This document shows positions 49,251 to 57,588 of a stretch of 64,000 nt of DNA, piece after piece. The position numbers were made by a program, and so were the translations under genes. This DNA comes from CAVYEM01 sp963767635 (lineage in GTDB: Bacteria; Vulcanimicrobiota; Vulcanimicrobiia; Vulcanimicrobiales; Vulcanimicrobiaceae). The notes under the pieces are model-generated. The model had not been told where the DNA came from, searched no databases, and was given only the letters and a program-made list of their open reading frames with translations. The stretch's first letter is position 1. Every line of letters begins with the position of its first letter. The DNA lies in assembly GCA_963767635.1 (NCBI GenBank), contig CAVYEM010000001.1, forward strand, positions 1,798,001 through 1,862,000, read 5' to 3'.

Positions 49251-49922
49251 ATGGCACTGACGGACGAGGCCATCGAACAAATCAAAGACATGATCGTTTC
49301 GGGGGAACTGCACCCGGGCGACCGGCTGCCGAAGGAACCGGAACTTGCCGGGCGCTTGGGCCTCTCGCGCAACTCGCTTCGAGAGGCAGTGCGCGCGCTT
49401 TCGCTCATGCGCGTGCTGGACGTACGGCAGGGGGACGGCACCTACGTCACGAGCCTCGAGCCCTCGCTTTTGCTCGAAGCGATGAAATTCGTTTTAGATT
49501 TCCATCGCGACACGTCGCTGCTGCAGCTCTTCGAGGTGCGTCGCATTTTGGAGCCCGCTGCCGTGGCAATGGCCGCCACGCGCATGAGCGCAGAAGCGGT
49601 TGCGCAGCTCGGGCACACGCTCGAACGGACAACCGCCGATTCATCCGTCGAGCAATTCGTACAAACCGACGTGGAATTCCATCGTCAGCTCGCCGTAGGT
49701 TCGGGAAATCCGGTCTTGTGTTCGATTATCGACGGGCTGGTAGCGCCGACGACGCGCGCGCGCATTTGGCGCGGCTTAACGCAAGAACACGCCGTGGAGC
49801 GTTCCATCACCGAGCACCGCATGATCTACGAAGGCGTGGCAGCGCGCAATTCCGAGCTGGCACGTTCGTGGGCGGCCGTTCATGTCGCGGGCGTTGAAGA
49901 GTGGCTGCGCAACGCGCTGTGA
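49251..49922 (+). CDS. GntR-family regulator (FCD subfamily), likely regulator of fucose genes
   Basis: Product of 223 residues from ATG 49251 with AAAGG before it. N-terminal winged helix-turn-helix: ALTDEAIEQIKDMIVSGELHPGDRLPKEPEL and GLSRNSLREAVRALSLMRVLDVRQGDGTYV, cited in part. C-terminal FCD helical domain: FEVRRILEPAAVAMAA, DVEFHRQLAVGSGN (Asp-x-x-x-His metal or ligand site) and ITEHRMIYEGVAARN. FCD regulators usually sense sugar acids. It is divergent from the catabolic arm, with the palindrome between, and followed with a GTGA overlap by the first fucosidase. Repression relieved by fucose or fuconate is inferred. Confidence 0.9.
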   Translation: MALTDEAIEQIKDMIVSGELHPGDRLPKEPELAGRLGLSRNSLREAVRALSLMRVLDVRQGDGTYVTSLEPSLLLEAMKFVLDFHRDTSLLQLFEVRRILEPAAVAMAATRMSAEAVAQLGHTLERTTADSSVEQFVQTDVEFHRQLAVGSGNPVLCSIIDGLVAPTTRARIWRGLTQEHAVERSITEHRMIYEGVAARNSELARSWAAVHVAGVEEWLRNAL

Positions 49923-51682
49923 GTCTCCCGGGACGAGCGCTTGTCGCGTGGATTGCCATTATTTGTTTCCTCCTGCCGAACGTTGCACGCGCGAAGTCCA
50001 CCGTAACGATCCTCGACGCACGATCCACGACCAAGGAGTACGCGCTCGGCCAACAGCGTGCGCAAATCGTCGAAGCGACGGTTGAGAACGACGGCGACCA
50101 ATGGGTCGAACCCTCACGCGCGATCTCCGTTCACGTCGAAGCAGCCGGCGTGCGCACGATCGAGCCCGCATCCATTACCCGGCTGGCGCCCGGCGAACGC
50201 GCTTTCATCGAGATCGGCATCGTCGGCGATGCGGGCATTGCGCCCGGAACGGCAGTTACGGGAAAAATCGTCGCGGACGTCAACGGAACGCGGGCCGGTG
50301 GACTTACCGTACCGCTCACCGTCGGCGTCCCGGGATACACGAGCGATCCCGCTTCGCTCGCAACGCACGAATCGCCGGACTGGTTCGACGATGCGAAGTT
50401 CGGCATCTTCATTCATTGGGGCGTCTATTCCGTTCCGGCGTTCAGCCGCGTGGGGGATTACGCCGAATGGTACTGGCATTCGATGCACCAGAAACACTCG
50501 GTCGACTACGAGCATCAACTACGGCTATACGGAGCGGCATCCACGTACGATCAGTTCATTCCGCGCTTCACCGCGCAGCGTTTCAACCCCAAGGCGTGGG
50601 TTGATCTGTTTCACGAGGCGGGCGCGCGCTATTTCGTATTGACCTCAAAACATCACGAAGGCTTCGCGTTGTTCGACACGGCGACGACCGATCGCAACGC
50701 GGTCGCGATGGGTCCGCATCGCGATCTCGTAGCGGCGCTGTTCACTGCGGCGCGCCGCTATTATCCCGGAGAACTGCATCCCGGCCTGTATTACTCGCTG
50801 TTCGAATGGTATAACCCCGCGTACACCGGCCATCCCGTACCGCAATACGTGACCGGGGAACCCATTGCGTACACAGGCTACAAGCCGATCGCAAGTTATA
50901 TCGACGACCACGTGCTGCCGCAGATGCGCGAGATCGTGGATCGCTATCACCCGCAAGTTCTCTGGTGCGACGGCGAGTGGGAGAAGCCCTCGGAGTACTG
51001 GCACGATGCCGCTGCGATTGCGCATTACTACAATACGGCGCGCGAACGCGGCGAAGGCGTGGCGCTCAACGACCGCTGCCGCGTCAACGGTGGGAACGAC
51101 GAGAACCACAACACCGTCTTCGATTTTTCAACGCCCGAGTACACGACGTTCAGCCAAACTCGCGCGAAAAAGTGGGAAGCAAGCCGCGGTATGGGGTTTT
51201 CCTACGGCTACAATGCGGCGGAGCAGCCCAAAAATTATAAAACGAGCGCGGAGCTGATTGCGTTTTTGGTCGACATGGTAAGCAAGAACGGGAACTTCTT
51301 GCTCGACATCGGTCCGAAAGCCGACGGCACGATTCCGGCGATCATGCAGCAGCGGCTGCGCGACATGGGTGCCTGGCTGCGCGTGAACGGCGAGGCGATT
51401 TACGGTTCGCACTACTGGTGGCGCGCTTCCGATGACGGCAATCTGCGATTCACCGTGCAGCAGAACCGAGCATTCTACCTTATCGACTTGATGCGGCCGC
51501 AGGCGAGGGTCGAAGTGCACCAGCCCATTCCCATTGCGGCGGGCGATCGCATCACGCTGCTTGGCTACAACGGTTCCGCGCTGCGGTGGCATCGCTACGG
51601 CGAAGATATCATCATCGACATTCCGCCCGGCGCGGGCACGAGCGGCCGGTATGCTTGGACGTTCAAGGTGCAGTGGCGCTAG
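49919..51682 (+). CDS. Alpha-L-fucosidase, GH29, with N-terminal beta-sandwich
   Basis: Product of 587 residues. GTG 49919 overlaps the GntR stop (GTGA). Signal peptide: LVAWIAIICFLLPNVARA. Residues about 27-135 form an Ig-like beta domain (AQIVEATVENDGDQW, VPLTVGV). The GH29 barrel follows: DWFDDAKFGIFIHWGVYSVP, YFVLTSKHHEGFALFD, and the nucleophile Asp351 in VLWCDGEWEKPSEYW. Then NGNFLLDIGPKADG and a C-terminal beta-sandwich. It removes terminal alpha-L-fucose outside the cytoplasm. Second gene of the plus-strand arm, and its last ten bases overlap the second fucosidase. Confidence 0.93.
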   Translation: MSLPGRALVAWIAIICFLLPNVARAKSTVTILDARSTTKEYALGQQRAQIVEATVENDGDQWVEPSRAISVHVEAAGVRTIEPASITRLAPGERAFIEIGIVGDAGIAPGTAVTGKIVADVNGTRAGGLTVPLTVGVPGYTSDPASLATHESPDWFDDAKFGIFIHWGVYSVPAFSRVGDYAEWYWHSMHQKHSVDYEHQLRLYGAASTYDQFIPRFTAQRFNPKAWVDLFHEAGARYFVLTSKHHEGFALFDTATTDRNAVAMGPHRDLVAALFTAARRYYPGELHPGLYYSLFEWYNPAYTGHPVPQYVTGEPIAYTGYKPIASYIDDHVLPQMREIVDRYHPQVLWCDGEWEKPSEYWHDAAAIAHYYNTARERGEGVALNDRCRVNGGNDENHNTVFDFSTPEYTTFSQTRAKKWEASRGMGFSYGYNAAEQPKNYKTSAELIAFLVDMVSKNGNFLLDIGPKADGTIPAIMQQRLRDMGAWLRVNGEAIYGSHYWWRASDDGNLRFTVQQNRAFYLIDLMRPQARVEVHQPIPIAAGDRITLLGYNGSALRWHRYGEDIIIDIPPGAGTSGRYAWTFKVQWR

Positions 51683-53148
51683 CGCGTTTTTCGATCGCCT
51701 TCTTTTTCGCGCTGGTCAGCGCGTTCATCGCGCCCGGCACGCCGCCGCAAACGATCATCCGCACGGCCGGGCGCCTCGCGCCCGCGCCGCGACAGCTGGA
51801 ATGGCAGCGCGAGGAGTTGACGGCGTTCATCCATTTCGGCCCAAACACGTTCACGAATCGCGAATGGGGGACGGGCCGCGAGGATCCGGGCGTGTTTCGT
51901 CCGGCCGACGTGGACACGGATCAGTGGGCCCGCACGCTGCACGACGCGGGCTTCAAGAAGGTCATTTTGGTGACCAAGCATCACGACGGCTTCGTACTTT
52001 GGCCCACACGATACACAAAACATTCGATTACGTTCAGCCCTTGGCTCGGTGGGCACGGCGATCTGGTCGGCGCGTTCGTCCGCTCGGCGCGCAAGTACGG
52101 TCTGCTTATCGGCTTCTATCTTTCGCCGGCGGATCTGAATCAAGCGCTGCCCGGCGGCACGTTCGCGAACGGCAGCGCGCGAAAAGAGCGCACGATTCCC
52201 ACGCTCGTACCTGGCGACACGCGCCGTCCGCGACGGGTCTTTCATTTCAAGCTCGACGACTACAACGCGTATTATTTAAACGAGCTCTACGAGCTGCTCA
52301 CTCAGTACGGGCCGGTGGAAGAGGTCTGGTTCGATGGCGCCAATCCGCTCAAAGGCAGCGGACGCGTGCAGCCCTACGATTTTCACGCGTGGTTCGCGCT
52401 GGTTCGCGCCCTGCAGCCGCGGGCCGTCATTTTTCCCATCGATATCAATTGGGTCGGCAACGAAAACGGGCAGGCACGTCTTTCGCAGTGGAGTGTCGTT
52501 CCGCTCACCGCTGCACCGGTGGCGGATCAGTCCACGCATGCCGTCGATCCGAGCAGCCCGGAGCTGGGCAGCGACGCAACGCTGACGAACCCCAAGACGA
52601 AACTGCTGCGTTGGATGCCCTCGGAGTGCGACGTACCGCTCGAGCGCGGGTGGTTTTGGCATCCGAATGCGCCGCCAAAATCGCCGGCGGCATTGCAGGC
52701 CATCTATTACGATTCGGTGGGACGCAACTGTCAGCTGCTGCTCGACGTTCCTCCGGATCGCCGCGGTCGCTTCGATGCAGCCGACAGCTCGCGGCTGCTC
52801 GCACTCGGCCGCTGGGTACGCAGCACGTTCGCAGACGATCTGACGCGCGGCGCTCAAATGGAGGCGCGCATAAGCGGGACGCGCGGCGTGTTTACGTTGA
52901 GCCTGCCCGAACCGGCCGCCGTGCGCATCATCGCGCTGCAGGAACAATTCAGCCTGGGGCAGCGCGTCGAGGAGTTTGCCGTCGATGCTCAGGCGCAGGG
53001 ACAGTGGCGCACCGTTGCCCGCGGCACGACGATCGGGTACAAGCGTCTGCTGCGTTTGCCTGGGATCATCGTTGCATCTGGCGTGCGCGTTCGCGTGTTG
53101 AGCGCTCGGGATACGCCACATTTAGCGCGCATCGCGCTCTACCGGTGA
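51673..53148 (+). CDS. Second alpha-L-fucosidase, GH29
   Basis: Product of 491 residues from GTG 51673 (overlapping the previous gene by ten bases). Signal peptide: MALARFSIAFFFALVSAFIA. The barrel shows ELTAFIHFGPNTFTNREWG, FKKVILVTKHHDGFVLWP and the nucleophile Asp221 in VEEVWFDGANP, then NCQLLLDVPPDRRG. The C-terminus is a beta-sandwich of F5/8-type appearance (VRIIALQEQFSLGQRVEEFAV). The sequence differs strongly from the first fucosidase, which suggests a different GH29 subfamily and linkage preference, for example alpha-1,3/1,4 against broad specificity. That division is inference. Confidence 0.92.
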   Translation: MALARFSIAFFFALVSAFIAPGTPPQTIIRTAGRLAPAPRQLEWQREELTAFIHFGPNTFTNREWGTGREDPGVFRPADVDTDQWARTLHDAGFKKVILVTKHHDGFVLWPTRYTKHSITFSPWLGGHGDLVGAFVRSARKYGLLIGFYLSPADLNQALPGGTFANGSARKERTIPTLVPGDTRRPRRVFHFKLDDYNAYYLNELYELLTQYGPVEEVWFDGANPLKGSGRVQPYDFHAWFALVRALQPRAVIFPIDINWVGNENGQARLSQWSVVPLTAAPVADQSTHAVDPSSPELGSDATLTNPKTKLLRWMPSECDVPLERGWFWHPNAPPKSPAALQAIYYDSVGRNCQLLLDVPPDRRGRFDAADSSRLLALGRWVRSTFADDLTRGAQMEARISGTRGVFTLSLPEPAAVRIIALQEQFSLGQRVEEFAVDAQAQGQWRTVARGTTIGYKRLLRLPGIIVASGVRVRVLSARDTPHLARIALYR

Positions 53149-53171
53149 GTCTTGAACTTCGAGAGGTTCAG

Positions 53172-53318
53172 CGGCCCTTCGACAGGCTCAGGGTGACACC
53201 GACCGGGCTCAGGGTGACAGCGCGCTTCGACAGGCTCAGCGTGACAAAGATGGGCAGCGCTTCGACAGGCTCAGCGTGACAAAGATGGGCTCAGCGTGAC
53301 AAAAAAGGGGCTCAGCGG
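53172..53318. repeat. Hairpin-repeat cluster after the fucosidase operon
   Basis: Three complete units, one CCCT/AGGG-type and two GCGCT/AGCGT-type, plus half-units. It begins about 20 bases after the second fucosidase gene and runs into the 3' end of the convergent DUF1801 gene. Confidence 0.88.
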
Positions 53319-53714
53319 TTCTTTGCTGATGAGTTGAGTCTCTACAGCCGCGCGGATAAGGTTCGTGAAAGCTGATTCGTCGATCTCGTCGCCTTCATAC
53401 ATATCGATGGCGCGTCTGACGTTCCCGTCCAGACTTGCATTAAAAAGACGCTTGGAATCCTTTAAAGCGGCGCCCTTGAAGAACGTCAGCTTCACATGAT
53501 CCTTGTATGACTCGCCGGTGCAGATGCCCCCATTGTGATACCAAGTCGGAACCCCTCGCCATTTCCATTCTTCGACGATTTCCGGATCCGCCTCTTTGAT
53601 GAGCTTGCGCACCTGCGCAAGTGTTTTCCCGCGCCAGTCGCCGAGCTCCGCGATTCTCTCGGTGATGAGCTGAGAAGGAGTTTTTTCCGGCTTCTTGTCT
53701 GGTTTTTTGTTCAT
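53271..53714 (-). CDS. DUF1801-type (YdhG-like) small protein
   Basis: Product of 147 residues as sequenced. Segments DPEIVEEWKWRGVPTWYHNG, VKLTFFKGAALKDSKRLFN and RRAIDMYEGDEIDESAF match the YdhG/DUF1801 fold, a small cytoplasmic protein of unknown biochemical role. A Lys/Pro-rich N-terminus (NKKPDKKPEKTPSQ) precedes. The last dozen residues (PFFVTLSPSLSR) and the stop come from the adjoining hairpin repeats, so the native C-terminus was probably near ISKEP. Confidence 0.78.
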   Translation of the reverse strand: MNKKPDKKPEKTPSQLITERIAELGDWRGKTLAQVRKLIKEADPEIVEEWKWRGVPTWYHNGGICTGESYKDHVKLTFFKGAALKDSKRLFNASLDGNVRRAIDMYEGDEIDESAFTNLIRAAVETQLISKEPLSPFFVTLSPSLSR

Positions 53715-53956
53715 CGTATCAACATTTCAGAGTACAGCGTAAAATTGAACGCGGCCCGCGGTGCGCCGCCCTGCACCCACACGAGGCCCGGAACCCCGCG
53801 GCAGCGCCAAGCGCTCGAGCGCGACGAACGTATCATTCGATACGCGATCCGCCAACCGTGGCTGATTGGGTCATTGCTTGTCTTGTCATATTCGCTTCGC
53901 GCGTTTCATCATAGCATCGACGTATCAAATCTACCCACCGCGACAAGGAGTCTGCT

Positions 53957-54290
53957 ATGACAATAAATATTGTCGTCTACCACGTCAAAGACCTCGCGAG
54001 CGCCAAGCCCCTCTTCGCCGCGCTTACGGAAACCGAGCCGTATGCGGACAGCCCGTACTACGTCGGGTTTCGGACAAACAATTTGGAGATCGGCCTCGCC
54101 CCCGCGGGTTATAACGGCTTGACCGGTCCGGTCCCCTACTGGACGACGAACGACATCAAAGGCACCGTTAAGAAGACTGGTGGATGGGGGCGCAACCCTA
54201 CAGCAAGATGTCACCGACATCGGGGGCGGCGGACTCATCGCATTGCTGCGCGACGCTGACGGCAACATCATTGGGTTGCGGTCATTCTAG
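53957..54290 (+). CDS. VOC-family protein, one frameshift
   Basis: The first frame reads INIVVYHVKDLASAKPLF, YADSPYYVGFRTNNLEIGL and VPYWTTNDIKGTVKK. After a +1 change near 54177 (AAG AAG A CTG) it continues LVDGGATLQQDVTDIG, GLIALLRDADGNIIGLRSF and TAG 54288-54290. Together about 110 residues of a standard VOC protein, closely related to the one at 37281. Function unknown. The repeat-rich stretch upstream has no other gene. Confidence 0.75.
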
Positions 54291-54300
54291 TGCGTCTCGT

Positions 54301-54684
54301 TTAACGTACAGTAAAGAAGTAGTGGATCGTGCGGCAGCTCACGCACTGCTCTTTCATTTGCGGCAAGGAAAGAATCACGTTCGCGCTCCCCGAGCCGTGC
54401 TGGATCGCGCGAAACGCCTCGCCGCGATCCGATGCGGCATCATCGAGCGCGCGCGACATATGCCAACTTGCCGGCGGTTTGAGATGCATGTCGTCCCACA
54501 GATCGTGCCGCCCGATCGAGCGCGGGCCTAGCCGTTGAAGAACAGCGCCATAGACCATAACTGCCCGGCGCGAGTCGTAGAGCGGAAATACGAGGACGTC
54601 CCGTACGCCAACCGTGGTCCGCGTTTCCGGCCGTGCGACGATCGTTCGCGCTTGCGCAGCCTGCACGCCTGCGCATGCCGCCAC
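54301..54684 (-). CDS. Secreted protein of unknown function, start uncertain
   Basis: Reading from GTG 54684 gives 127 residues. The frame upstream, without an ATG, still reads as a signal peptide (GAISLALAALVAACAGVQA), so the true start was probably lost in the duplication described at 54699-55214. The mature part contains DVLVFPLYDSRRAVMVYGAV, ASWHMSRALDDAASDRG and a C-terminal KEQCVSCRTIHYFF. The Cys-x-x-Cys is followed by Arg instead of His, so it is not a canonical heme c site. Family not recognised. Confidence 0.45.
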   Translation of the reverse strand: MAACAGVQAAQARTIVARPETRTTVGVRDVLVFPLYDSRRAVMVYGAVLQRLGPRSIGRHDLWDDMHLKPPASWHMSRALDDAASDRGEAFRAIQHGSGSANVILSLPQMKEQCVSCRTIHYFFTVR

Positions 54685-54698
54685 GAGCGCTGCAAGCG

Positions 54699-55214
54699 CG
54701 AGCGAGATGGCTCCGATTCACGAAGGCGCTGCTCCTCACTCGCACACGTTCCTCCAGGGCAACCGTTTGCTCCCGTATTTCGATTTCCCAAGGAAGGCGT
54801 TGGAAAGCTTCGTATGGCGAGCGCCATTGAATCGCGTAGAATGACGAGCGCAGCCGAAACAGTTTATACAAATCCATGCAGAGTTTGGGCGCAACGGACA
54901 CGGGCGGCTCGTCAGTCTTGCTCGGACCATTCCGCGCAGTCAGCACTCCCCCTTCAAATTTCAACACAAGCGCCTTCTAAGCACATCATGGACGAAACTC
55001 CCGTTGCCGGGCGCGGACGGAGTCAGTGCCGGACTTCCCGACGCCATTCAGCGAGCGCGGAAAGTCGATCCCATTCGCGCGGCCTCGACTGCGCTGGGCC
55101 ATGGTTCGACAGGCTCACCATGACAAACCTGAATCCGCTCGCTAAATCAGGCCTTCCCTAGCGCTCTGGACTGGAGCGCGAGCGCGATGGTCCGATTCAC
55201 GAAGGCGCTGCTCC
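54699..55214. repeat. Pair of 37-base direct repeats bounding about 440 bases
   Basis: Copies at 54699-54735 and 55178-55214 share TCCGATTCACGAAGGCGCTG and CTCC without mismatch, and the preceding 13 bases with one substitution and one indel. The right copy is the 3' end of the VOC gene at 55197 (codons for GAAPS and stop). The left copy repeats this end just before the signal-peptide region of the 54301 gene. The interval (54736-55177) contains one CATGGT-type hairpin unit (55100-55122) and no gene I can support. Confidence 0.75.
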
Positions 55215-55598
55215 GGCAATCGGCATTGAAACGTACCATACGTGACCGAACGGATCGACGAAGCCGCCGTTACGATAACCGTACGGCTGATCGGCAACGT
55301 CACGATCGACGGATGCGCCCGCATCGATCGCGCGTTTGAAGACTGCATCCACGTCGGGCACTACGGCGTAGAGCGAAATGGCAACCTGATCGTAATGCTC
55401 GGGCCGCGGTATTCCAGTATTCAAATCGGCAAGGCAAAGCAAATGCCCGTGCAGGTCCAATTCCGCGTGAACCACGCGTCCGTCCATTTCATGCCGTTCC
55501 CGCTCGATTGCGCCAAGAACGCGCACGTACCAATCGATGGCTGCAGCCGCATCTTCAACGTGCAGGTACGGTGCAAAGGTCCACGAGTTGCTGTTCAT
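55197..55598 (-). CDS. VOC-family glyoxalase/bleomycin-resistance-like protein
   Basis: Product of 133 residues from ATG 55598, chosen because GGAGAG lies at proper distance. Sequence: FAPYLHVEDAAAAIDWYVRV, RVVHAELDLHGHLLCLAD, VAISLYAVVPDVDAVFKRAI and GFVDPFGHVWYVS, with His and Glu/Asp positions typical of the metal site. This is the PhnB/YnfB-like short VOC type. Reaction unknown. Its 3' end takes part in the 37-base duplication. Confidence 0.85.
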   Translation of the reverse strand: MNSNSWTFAPYLHVEDAAAAIDWYVRVLGAIERERHEMDGRVVHAELDLHGHLLCLADLNTGIPRPEHYDQVAISLYAVVPDVDAVFKRAIDAGASVDRDVADQPYGYRNGGFVDPFGHVWYVSMPIAGAAPS

Positions 55599-55704
55599 AG
55601 CATTTCTCTCCATTCAAAGCCTAATTGACAAGGCATGGCATCATCCCTCTAGGCTTGGACAAGAACCGCAATTGTAAATAAATATCGCCCACACCGGTAG
55701 CTGG

Positions 55705-56454
55705 TCAGCGGGCCATTCGCTTAAGATCTGCAATGACTTGCGGCAGGACGGCTGCCGCGCCCGCTCGGATCACGCAGTTGCAGTGGTCGCTTAACGCGGT
55801 CGCATCGGGATTGATTTCGGCCACGAACGCGCCCCGGTTGAGCATCGCAAGACCGGCCGCGGGATAGACCTGCGCGGACGTGCCGACGACCAGAATAACG
55901 TCCGCCGTTGCGGCTTTTTCCGAGGCTCGTGCCCACACGTCTTGCGGCAGCATTTCGCCGAACCACACCACTTGCGGGCGAAACCGGCCGCCGCATTTGT
56001 GCTCGATGCGATCGGTTTCCAATCCGTTCGGTATTGGCAGCATCGTGCCACATCCGGTGCATAGCGCGTCACGTAAATTACCGTGCAACTCCAGTACGTT
56101 CCTCGAACCGGCGCGCGCGTGCAGCGAATCGACGTTTTGCGTTGCAATCGTCGCGTCCGCAATCAGCAACTGCAGTTCCGCTAGCGCGTAATGCCCTGCG
56201 TTCGGCTTTGCGCCGCCGTATGCCCGGATACGCTCGTTGTACCAGTCCCACACCAACCGCGGATTGCGCGCAAAGCCTTGTGGCGAGGCGAGATCCTCCA
56301 CGCGATGTTTTCCCCAGTAGCCGTTCACGCCGCGGAACGTCGGCAGACCACTCTCCGCGCTCATCCCCGCGCCGGTGAGCGCCATCACCGATTTCGCCGC
56401 GCTCAGGGCTGCGAGCAGTTGTTGCAGAACACGATCCGGCGCGAACAAACGCAC
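55705..56454 (-). CDS. Sir2-family NAD-dependent protein deacylase
   Basis: Product of 249 residues. GTG 56454 was chosen because GGAGGT lies directly before it and because a longer frame would overlap the next gene. Motifs: LTGAGMSAESGLPTFRG, IATQNVDSLHARAG with the catalytic His in LELHGNLRD, and PQVVWFGEMLPQ, VVGTSAQVYPA. Sirtuins remove acyl groups from lysines using NAD+. The zinc site looks incomplete: CTGC provides two cysteines, but the second pair is reduced to one Cys in HKCGGR, with His three... positions before as a possible substitute ligand. Cytoplasmic. Divergent from a small membrane-protein gene. Confidence 0.9.
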   Translation of the reverse strand: MRLFAPDRVLQQLLAALSAAKSVMALTGAGMSAESGLPTFRGVNGYWGKHRVEDLASPQGFARNPRLVWDWYNERIRAYGGAKPNAGHYALAELQLLIADATIATQNVDSLHARAGSRNVLELHGNLRDALCTGCGTMLPIPNGLETDRIEHKCGGRFRPQVVWFGEMLPQDVWARASEKAATADVILVVGTSAQVYPAAGLAMLNRGAFVAEINPDATALSDHCNCVIRAGAAAVLPQVIADLKRMAR

Positions 56455-56511
56455 AGCACCTCCGTCGTCATTTATCGCTGCGCTTCGCGGCGCAACAAGG
56501 AGATACCGCCC

Positions 56512-56817
56512 ATGCTCTATAGCTTCAGCGAAATCCATCCCTGGCTTGCAGTCGGCGTTGTGTTCAGTACGGCTGCGACGGACGCCGTGTACGTGATGTT
56601 TTCCGCGGCAGTTTCGGGGCGACGGCGGATTTCAGCGGCAAGCTGGAGCGGCATTTGGTATCTGCTGTCGTCATTTGCGGTCATCAGTTACACGCGCGAT
56701 TGGCGTTATGTGTTCTTTGCGGCCGCGGGTTCGTGGATCGGCGCATATCTCTCGATGACGTGGTTGCACAAAATGCCCCCGAAGAGCGGCGTCCCGTTTA
56801 CGCCGCCGGTGGAGTAG
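56512..56817 (+). CDS. Small three-helix membrane protein
   Basis: Product of 101 residues, ATG 56512 behind AAGGAGAT at ideal distance, which fixes the start. Hydrophobic segments: LAVGVVFSTAATDAVYVMF, GIWYLLSSFAVISY and YVFFAAAGSWIGAYLSMTW. The last part, LHKMPPKSGVPFTPPVE, is cytoplasmic or periplasmic. Related to short conserved membrane proteins of unknown function. No partner evident. Confidence 0.72.
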   Translation: MLYSFSEIHPWLAVGVVFSTAATDAVYVMFSAAVSGRRRISAASWSGIWYLLSSFAVISYTRDWRYVFFAAAGSWIGAYLSMTWLHKMPPKSGVPFTPPVE

Positions 56818-57021
56818 AGATCGTGGCGAGCTTTTGCAGGGTCAATCCATTGGAGACGACGATAACTTCCTGCGCGCCCGCGCGTCAATGCGCCTGAGAA
56901 ACGATTTTGGCGCCCCCGTATCGAAGGAAGTGTACCGGCCGCTGATCGCTCGCTTCGAGCTGGCTCATCCCGGTGGACACGGCGGACCAAACTCAACCAC
57001 TACGCTATCGGAGGAATGTTC

Positions 57022-57426
57022 ATGGTCTTAGCCATCATAGCGCTCGCGACTGCATCATTATCACCCGCGTTCGCGTACGCACCGGCGCCGGAACAGCAAC
57101 CATCCGTCACTGCGCCGGCGTTCATGGCCGCCGACGGAAAGGCTTGCGCAATTCCGAATGCCGACGTGACCGTGACGTATCCGGCACCGCCCGAGCTTCC
57201 GAAAGGCCTGAAGCTCGATGGAGTGGTGACGGGTAGCTCACGCGTAACGGTGGGCCCAACTGGTAAAGTCGTAAGCGCGCGCATCCAACGCTCCAGCGGA
57301 AATGCCGCCGTGGATCAAACCATACTGAAGGCAGCGAAGAGCAGCACGTATTCGCCGAAGATCGTCGACTGCAAGGCGGTACAAGGCACGTACCTCTTCT
57401 TCGCGCAATTCGATCGGCAACTATGA
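57022..57426 (+). CDS. Secreted protein with a TonB C-terminal-like domain
   Basis: Product of 134 residues. Of two close ATGs I take 57022, which has GGAGG at about eight bases. Signal peptide VLAIIALATASLSPAFAYA. The rest is one domain: DVTVTYPAPPELPKG, SSRVTVGPTGKVVSARIQRS and AVDQTILKAAKSSTYSPKIV, the pattern of TonB/TolA C-terminal domains. Two Cys (KACAIP, VDCKAV) may form a disulfide. There is no N-terminal membrane anchor or Pro-rich spacer, so it is not a working TonB energiser. It might bind TonB boxes or envelope proteins. Confidence 0.72.
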   Translation: MVLAIIALATASLSPAFAYAPAPEQQPSVTAPAFMAADGKACAIPNADVTVTYPAPPELPKGLKLDGVVTGSSRVTVGPTGKVVSARIQRSSGNAAVDQTILKAAKSSTYSPKIVDCKAVQGTYLFFAQFDRQL

Positions 57427-57454
57427 CGGCAGCGTCCATGCGGGGGTTGCATAA

Positions 57455-57525
57455 TTCTTCGACTGCGCTCAGCGTTCTTCGACAAGCTCAGAATGACAAA
57501 TCGCGCTCAGAAGGACAAGGGGAGC
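57455..57525. repeat. Hairpin-repeat variant with CGTTCT/AGAATG arms
   Basis: The unit 57473-57495 has arms CGTTCT and AGAATG around TCGACAAGCTC; a partial copy precedes it. It keeps the loop of the common family while both arms changed together, which is the clearest covariation example. Confidence 0.8.
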
Positions 57526-57588
57526 TGAACAGAGCGTCGATCTCGTAGATAGCGTGAATCGTGGTAACGCTGTTGCGCTAATAGTACA

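Noticed and set aside
54440..54967. Minus-strand frame of 175 codons overlapping the secreted-protein gene
   Set aside because: It crosses the duplicated 37-base segment, has no domain or ribosome site, and the overlapping frame has the better signal-peptide and protein-like composition.
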